Assembly: GCF_005280205.1 (NCBI RefSeq)
Contig: NZ_SUND01000018.1
Span: 1 to 64,000 of the forward strand
Length of the DNA: 64,000 bases
Origin: Bacillus yapensis
GTDB taxonomy: Bacteria > Bacillota > Bacilli > Bacillales > Cytobacillaceae
Direction: 5' to 3'
This document shows positions 61,799-64,000 of this stretch, piece after piece. The notes under the pieces were generated by a model. The model did not search any database. It was not told the DNA's origin and saw only the letters and a program-made list of their open reading frames with translations. A program made the position numbers and the translations under genes. The stretch's first letter is position 1; each line of letters starts with the position of its first letter.

Positions 61799-63151
61799 AT
61801 GGGGTTTATGGCTGGCTTTGAAAGAGGAATGGAAAAAGTTCTTGTTCCTATCGCAGCAAAATTAAATTCACAAAGACATGTTGTTGCCATTCGTGATGCA
61901 TTCATTTTAGCATTTCCAATCACGATGGCGGGTTCATTAGTTTTACTATTAAACTTTGCGATTTTAGCACCAGATGGTTTCCTTGCAAAAATATTATTCT
62001 TGCATAAACTGTTTCCTAATTTAGCTGATTATCAACAAGTATTTACTCCAGTTCTAAATGGTTCGACAAATATTCTCTCGATGTTTATCGTGTTCCTGAT
62101 TGCCAGGAATATAGCCATTGCATTAAAAGCGGATGAATTATTGAGTGGGATTACCGGTCTATCTACTTTCTTTATTATCTATCCTCAATATTTAAACGTG
62201 GAAGGTGCAAACTATCTTTCTACACAATGGGTAGGGGCACAAGGTTTATTCGTTGCAATTATCGTCGGTTTATTAGTTGGAGAGCTCTTTAGTAGACTAT
62301 CCAAATCTGAAAAACTTCAGGTTAAGATGCCTCCATCTGTACCGCCAGCAGTTGCAAGAACATTTAAGGTATTATTCCCGATCATTATCATTACTTTGAT
62401 TTTTGCGATTGGTAACGCGATCATCAATGCACTCTATGAAGATGGTTTGCACCAATTCATTTATACGGTGTTACAGACTCCGTTGAAAAACATAGGTGAT
62501 AGTGTTATTTCCTTAGTCATTTTAGCCGTTGTTTCAAACTTATTATGGATCTTCGGTATCCATGGTCCAAACACAATTGCTGCGATTCGTGAAGGGATGT
62601 TTGCTGAAGCAGGTATTGAAAACTTAAACTTTGTTGCAGCGAATGGTACAGCTTGGGGAGCTCCTTATCCAACAACATGGGCAATCAACGATGCATTTGC
62701 CAACTATGGTGGATCAGGGATGACATTAGGTCTTCTTATCGCGATTTTCCTAGTTTCAAAAAGAAAGGATTACCGAGATATCGGTAAACTATCAATCGCA
62801 CCAGGTTTATTCAATATCAATGAACCAATCATTTTCGGTTTGCCGGTTGTATTAAATCCAATCTTGATTATTCCATTTATCTTAGTTCCAGCAATAAACA
62901 TTATCATTGGATGGACAGCGATTCACTTTGAGTGGATTCCACCAATTGCTTATTCTGTACCATGGACAACACCTGGACCAATATTAGCCTTCTTAGGAAC
63001 AGGTGGTAACTGGTGGGCCTTGATTCTTGGGTTTGTTTGTTTAGCTGTCTCTACTCTTATCTATATGCCATTTGTTATGGCGGCTAATAAAGCGGCTGCA
63101 ATTGAATCTGATAATATTACTACTACAAAAAGCTCAGAGCTAAACGCCTGA
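61799..63151 (+). CDS. PTS cellobiose/chitobiose-type EIIC
   Basis: A 450-residue membrane permease with about ten predicted membrane segments, of the lactose/cellobiose superfamily (CelB/ChbC). Family features are VVAIRDAFILAFPITMAGS at the N terminus, IFGIHGPNTIAA-type motif near residue 255, and FNINEPIIFGLPVVLNP near residue 343. An AAAGGAGCG site precedes the ATG. Imports and, with EIIA and EIIB, phosphorylates a beta-disaccharide. Confidence 0.94.
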   Translation: MGFMAGFERGMEKVLVPIAAKLNSQRHVVAIRDAFILAFPITMAGSLVLLLNFAILAPDGFLAKILFLHKLFPNLADYQQVFTPVLNGSTNILSMFIVFLIARNIAIALKADELLSGITGLSTFFIIYPQYLNVEGANYLSTQWVGAQGLFVAIIVGLLVGELFSRLSKSEKLQVKMPPSVPPAVARTFKVLFPIIIITLIFAIGNAIINALYEDGLHQFIYTVLQTPLKNIGDSVISLVILAVVSNLLWIFGIHGPNTIAAIREGMFAEAGIENLNFVAANGTAWGAPYPTTWAINDAFANYGGSGMTLGLLIAIFLVSKRKDYRDIGKLSIAPGLFNINEPIIFGLPVVLNPILIIPFILVPAINIIIGWTAIHFEWIPPIAYSVPWTTPGPILAFLGTGGNWWALILGFVCLAVSTLIYMPFVMAANKAAAIESDNITTTKSSELNA

Positions 63152-63166
63152 AAGGGATGATTTACA

Positions 63167-63400
63167 ATGAATCAACATAGAGTAAACGTTTTTTGTGGGC
63201 AAATTAAATTTTTACATGAATTTATCGACAATTTTAGTGATGAAACAGTGAGAGTAAATGTTGAGCAATTGAATAAAATCGACATGAACGTCACTGTAGA
63301 AACAGAATTATCGGGAGAAGATACGGTCAAGTATTTGAAAGAACTGTTGAAAAATTCTCCAATGGGAAGTGCTCTGCATTTTTCCGTGAAATTACAATAA
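63167..63400 (+). CDS. unknown conserved-looking small protein, 77 residues
   Basis: A small soluble protein, 15 bases after EIIC, with a ribosome site (AAAGGGATG). No signal peptide or membrane segment. Alternating strands and helices (RVNVFCGQIKFLHEFIDNF, VRVNVEQLN, VTVETELSGEDTVKYLKELL) suggest a compact alpha/beta fold. I recognise no family. Its place between EIIC and the ROK kinase implies a role in the disaccharide operon, for example a regulator or effector of the transporter or kinase, but this is not shown by the sequence. Confidence 0.75.
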   Translation: MNQHRVNVFCGQIKFLHEFIDNFSDETVRVNVEQLNKIDMNVTVETELSGEDTVKYLKELLKNSPMGSALHFSVKLQ

Positions 63401-63412
63401 TGATTTTGGAGA

Positions 63413-63441
63413 ATGGGAGTCCTGATTATCAGGCCTCCCAT
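63413..63441 (+). other. stem-loop between the 77-residue gene and the kinase
   Basis: ATGGGAG and CCTGA pair with TCAGG and CTCCCAT, interrupted by one mismatch, to form a 12-bp stem. No T run follows. Confidence 0.6.
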
Positions 63442-63485
63442 CCTTGTTAAAGCATCTCTATCAATTGTTTGAGAGGGAGAATCGT

Positions 63486-64000
63486 ATGGAAAAATATATT
63501 ACCTTCGACGTAGGTGGCATGAAAGTAAAACATGCTCTCATCAAAAGAAATGGAGAGTTTGTTACGAAATCCGAGTATCCAACTGAAAGAAATTCTTTGG
63601 ATATTTTTCTAAAAGATATGTTAGACACAATAAACGATTATAGAGAGAACAGTGAAGTAAGCGGGATTGCGATCAGTTTGCCAGGTTATATCGATGTCAT
63701 GACTGGCTATTCAGAACTGGCAGGGGCAATATCTGCTCTTCATGGACAAAATTTAAAAATCCTACTGGAAGAGAGTACGGGCCTTCCAGTTGAAATAGAA
63801 AACGACGGTAATTGTGCTGCTCTTGCTGAGCGTGTTAGTGGGAATGCCCAAGGATGCGAGCATTTTATCTGCATGACGATTGGAACCGGTGTAGGTGGAG
63901 GCATTTTTTTAAACGGAGACATTTATCGTGGCCATAGCTATCGTGCTGGAGAGTATGGTGGGATGTTCACCGTTTTTCAAAATGGTGAACGCAAGGATAT
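63486..64000 (+). CDS. ROK-family sugar kinase (partial, cut by window end)
   Basis: The frame stays open to the window edge (about 171 residues visible). N-terminal ITFDVGGMKVKHALI is the ATP phosphate motif of ROK kinases; IENDGNCAALAE contains the catalytic Asp and TIGTGVGGGIFLNG a nucleotide motif. The resemblance is to beta-glucoside kinase and glucokinase-type proteins. In this cluster it probably phosphorylates the sugar released by the GH1 enzyme or deacetylase product. ATG 63486 follows GAGGGAG. The zinc-site region and C terminus are outside the window. Confidence 0.92.
   Translation, partial: MEKYITFDVGGMKVKHALIKRNGEFVTKSEYPTERNSLDIFLKDMLDTINDYRENSEVSGIAISLPGYIDVMTGYSELAGAISALHGQNLKILLEESTGLPVEIENDGNCAALAERVSGNAQGCEHFICMTIGTGVGGGIFLNGDIYRGHSYRAGEYGGMFTVFQNGERKD

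Overview
The window looks like a chromosome segment of a low-GC member of the Bacillaceae (order Bacillales) that is not B. subtilis itself. The order rRNA operon end, tRNAs, tsaE-tsaB-rimI-tsaD, ydiF, moaC, rex, ydiK-ydiL, groES-groEL is the classic Bacillus arrangement. SD sequences are strong, TTG and GTG starts are common, and CcpA cre-like sites recur. The last gene is cut by the window edge.

Layout. (1) 1-676: end of 23S rRNA, 5S rRNA, initiator tRNA-Met, tRNA-Asp and terminators. (2) 0.7-10.4 kb: core genes for the tRNA t6A modification (tsaE, tsaB, tsaD) with rimI, a DnaA-box cluster behind tsaD, an ABC-F ATPase, moaC, rex, two membrane proteins and the CIRCE-controlled groESL operon. 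(3) 10.4-12.3 kb: a small accessory patch with a ClpP-fold 'serine dehydrogenase proteinase' and a 55-residue protein. (4) 12.5-22.8 kb: maltodextrin locus, with divergent neopullulanase/maltogenic amylase versus malE-malF-malG-yvdJ-like-GH31 alpha-glucosidase-LacI regulator. (5) 22.9-26 kb: a polysaccharide deacetylase and a secreted coiled-coil plus 3D-domain protein, with a repeat copy between them. (6) 26.1-33.3 kb: a three-component sugar-sensing system (anchored binding protein, YesM-like kinase, YesN-like regulator) next to a carbohydrate ABC transporter whose binding-protein gene is frameshifted. (7) 33.6-40.7 kb: a bacillopeptidase F-like protease beside a tasA-tapA-sipW biofilm matrix locus. 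(8) 40.7-42.5 kb: a solitary TnpB-related element. (9) 42.7-47.4 kb: maltose PTS locus (RpiR regulator, EIICB, GH4 6-phospho-alpha-glucosidase, EIIA). (10) 47.5-50 kb: an aldehyde dehydrogenase and a rubredoxin-knuckle MBL-fold protein. (11) 50.2-55.3 kb: a c-di-GMP (GEMM-I) riboswitch ahead of an NSS-family amino-acid transporter, a PLP group II decarboxylase and a chemoreceptor. (12) 55.27-55.64 kb: an array of degenerate 52-bp tandem repeats with hairpin-forming arms. (13) 55.7-64 kb: a beta-glucoside/chitobiose-type PTS cluster (RpiR regulator, GH1 enzyme, PRD activator, ChbG/YdjC deacetylase, EIIA, EIIB, EIIC, an unknown 77-residue protein and a ROK kinase cut by the edge).

The theme from 12 kb onward is carbohydrate capture, with several cre-like sites suggesting common CcpA control, combined with surface and matrix life (TasA fibres, secreted protease, c-di-GMP riboswitch, chemoreceptor). 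The most novel-looking items are the c-di-GMP-controlled transporter/decarboxylase/chemoreceptor operon, the exact 52-bp-period hairpin array, a dispersed repeat present in two inverted copies 22 kb apart, the solitary TnpB-related gene, and a probable ATA start codon on the sensor binding protein. All family assignments come from reading motifs and remembered homologues; no searches were run.
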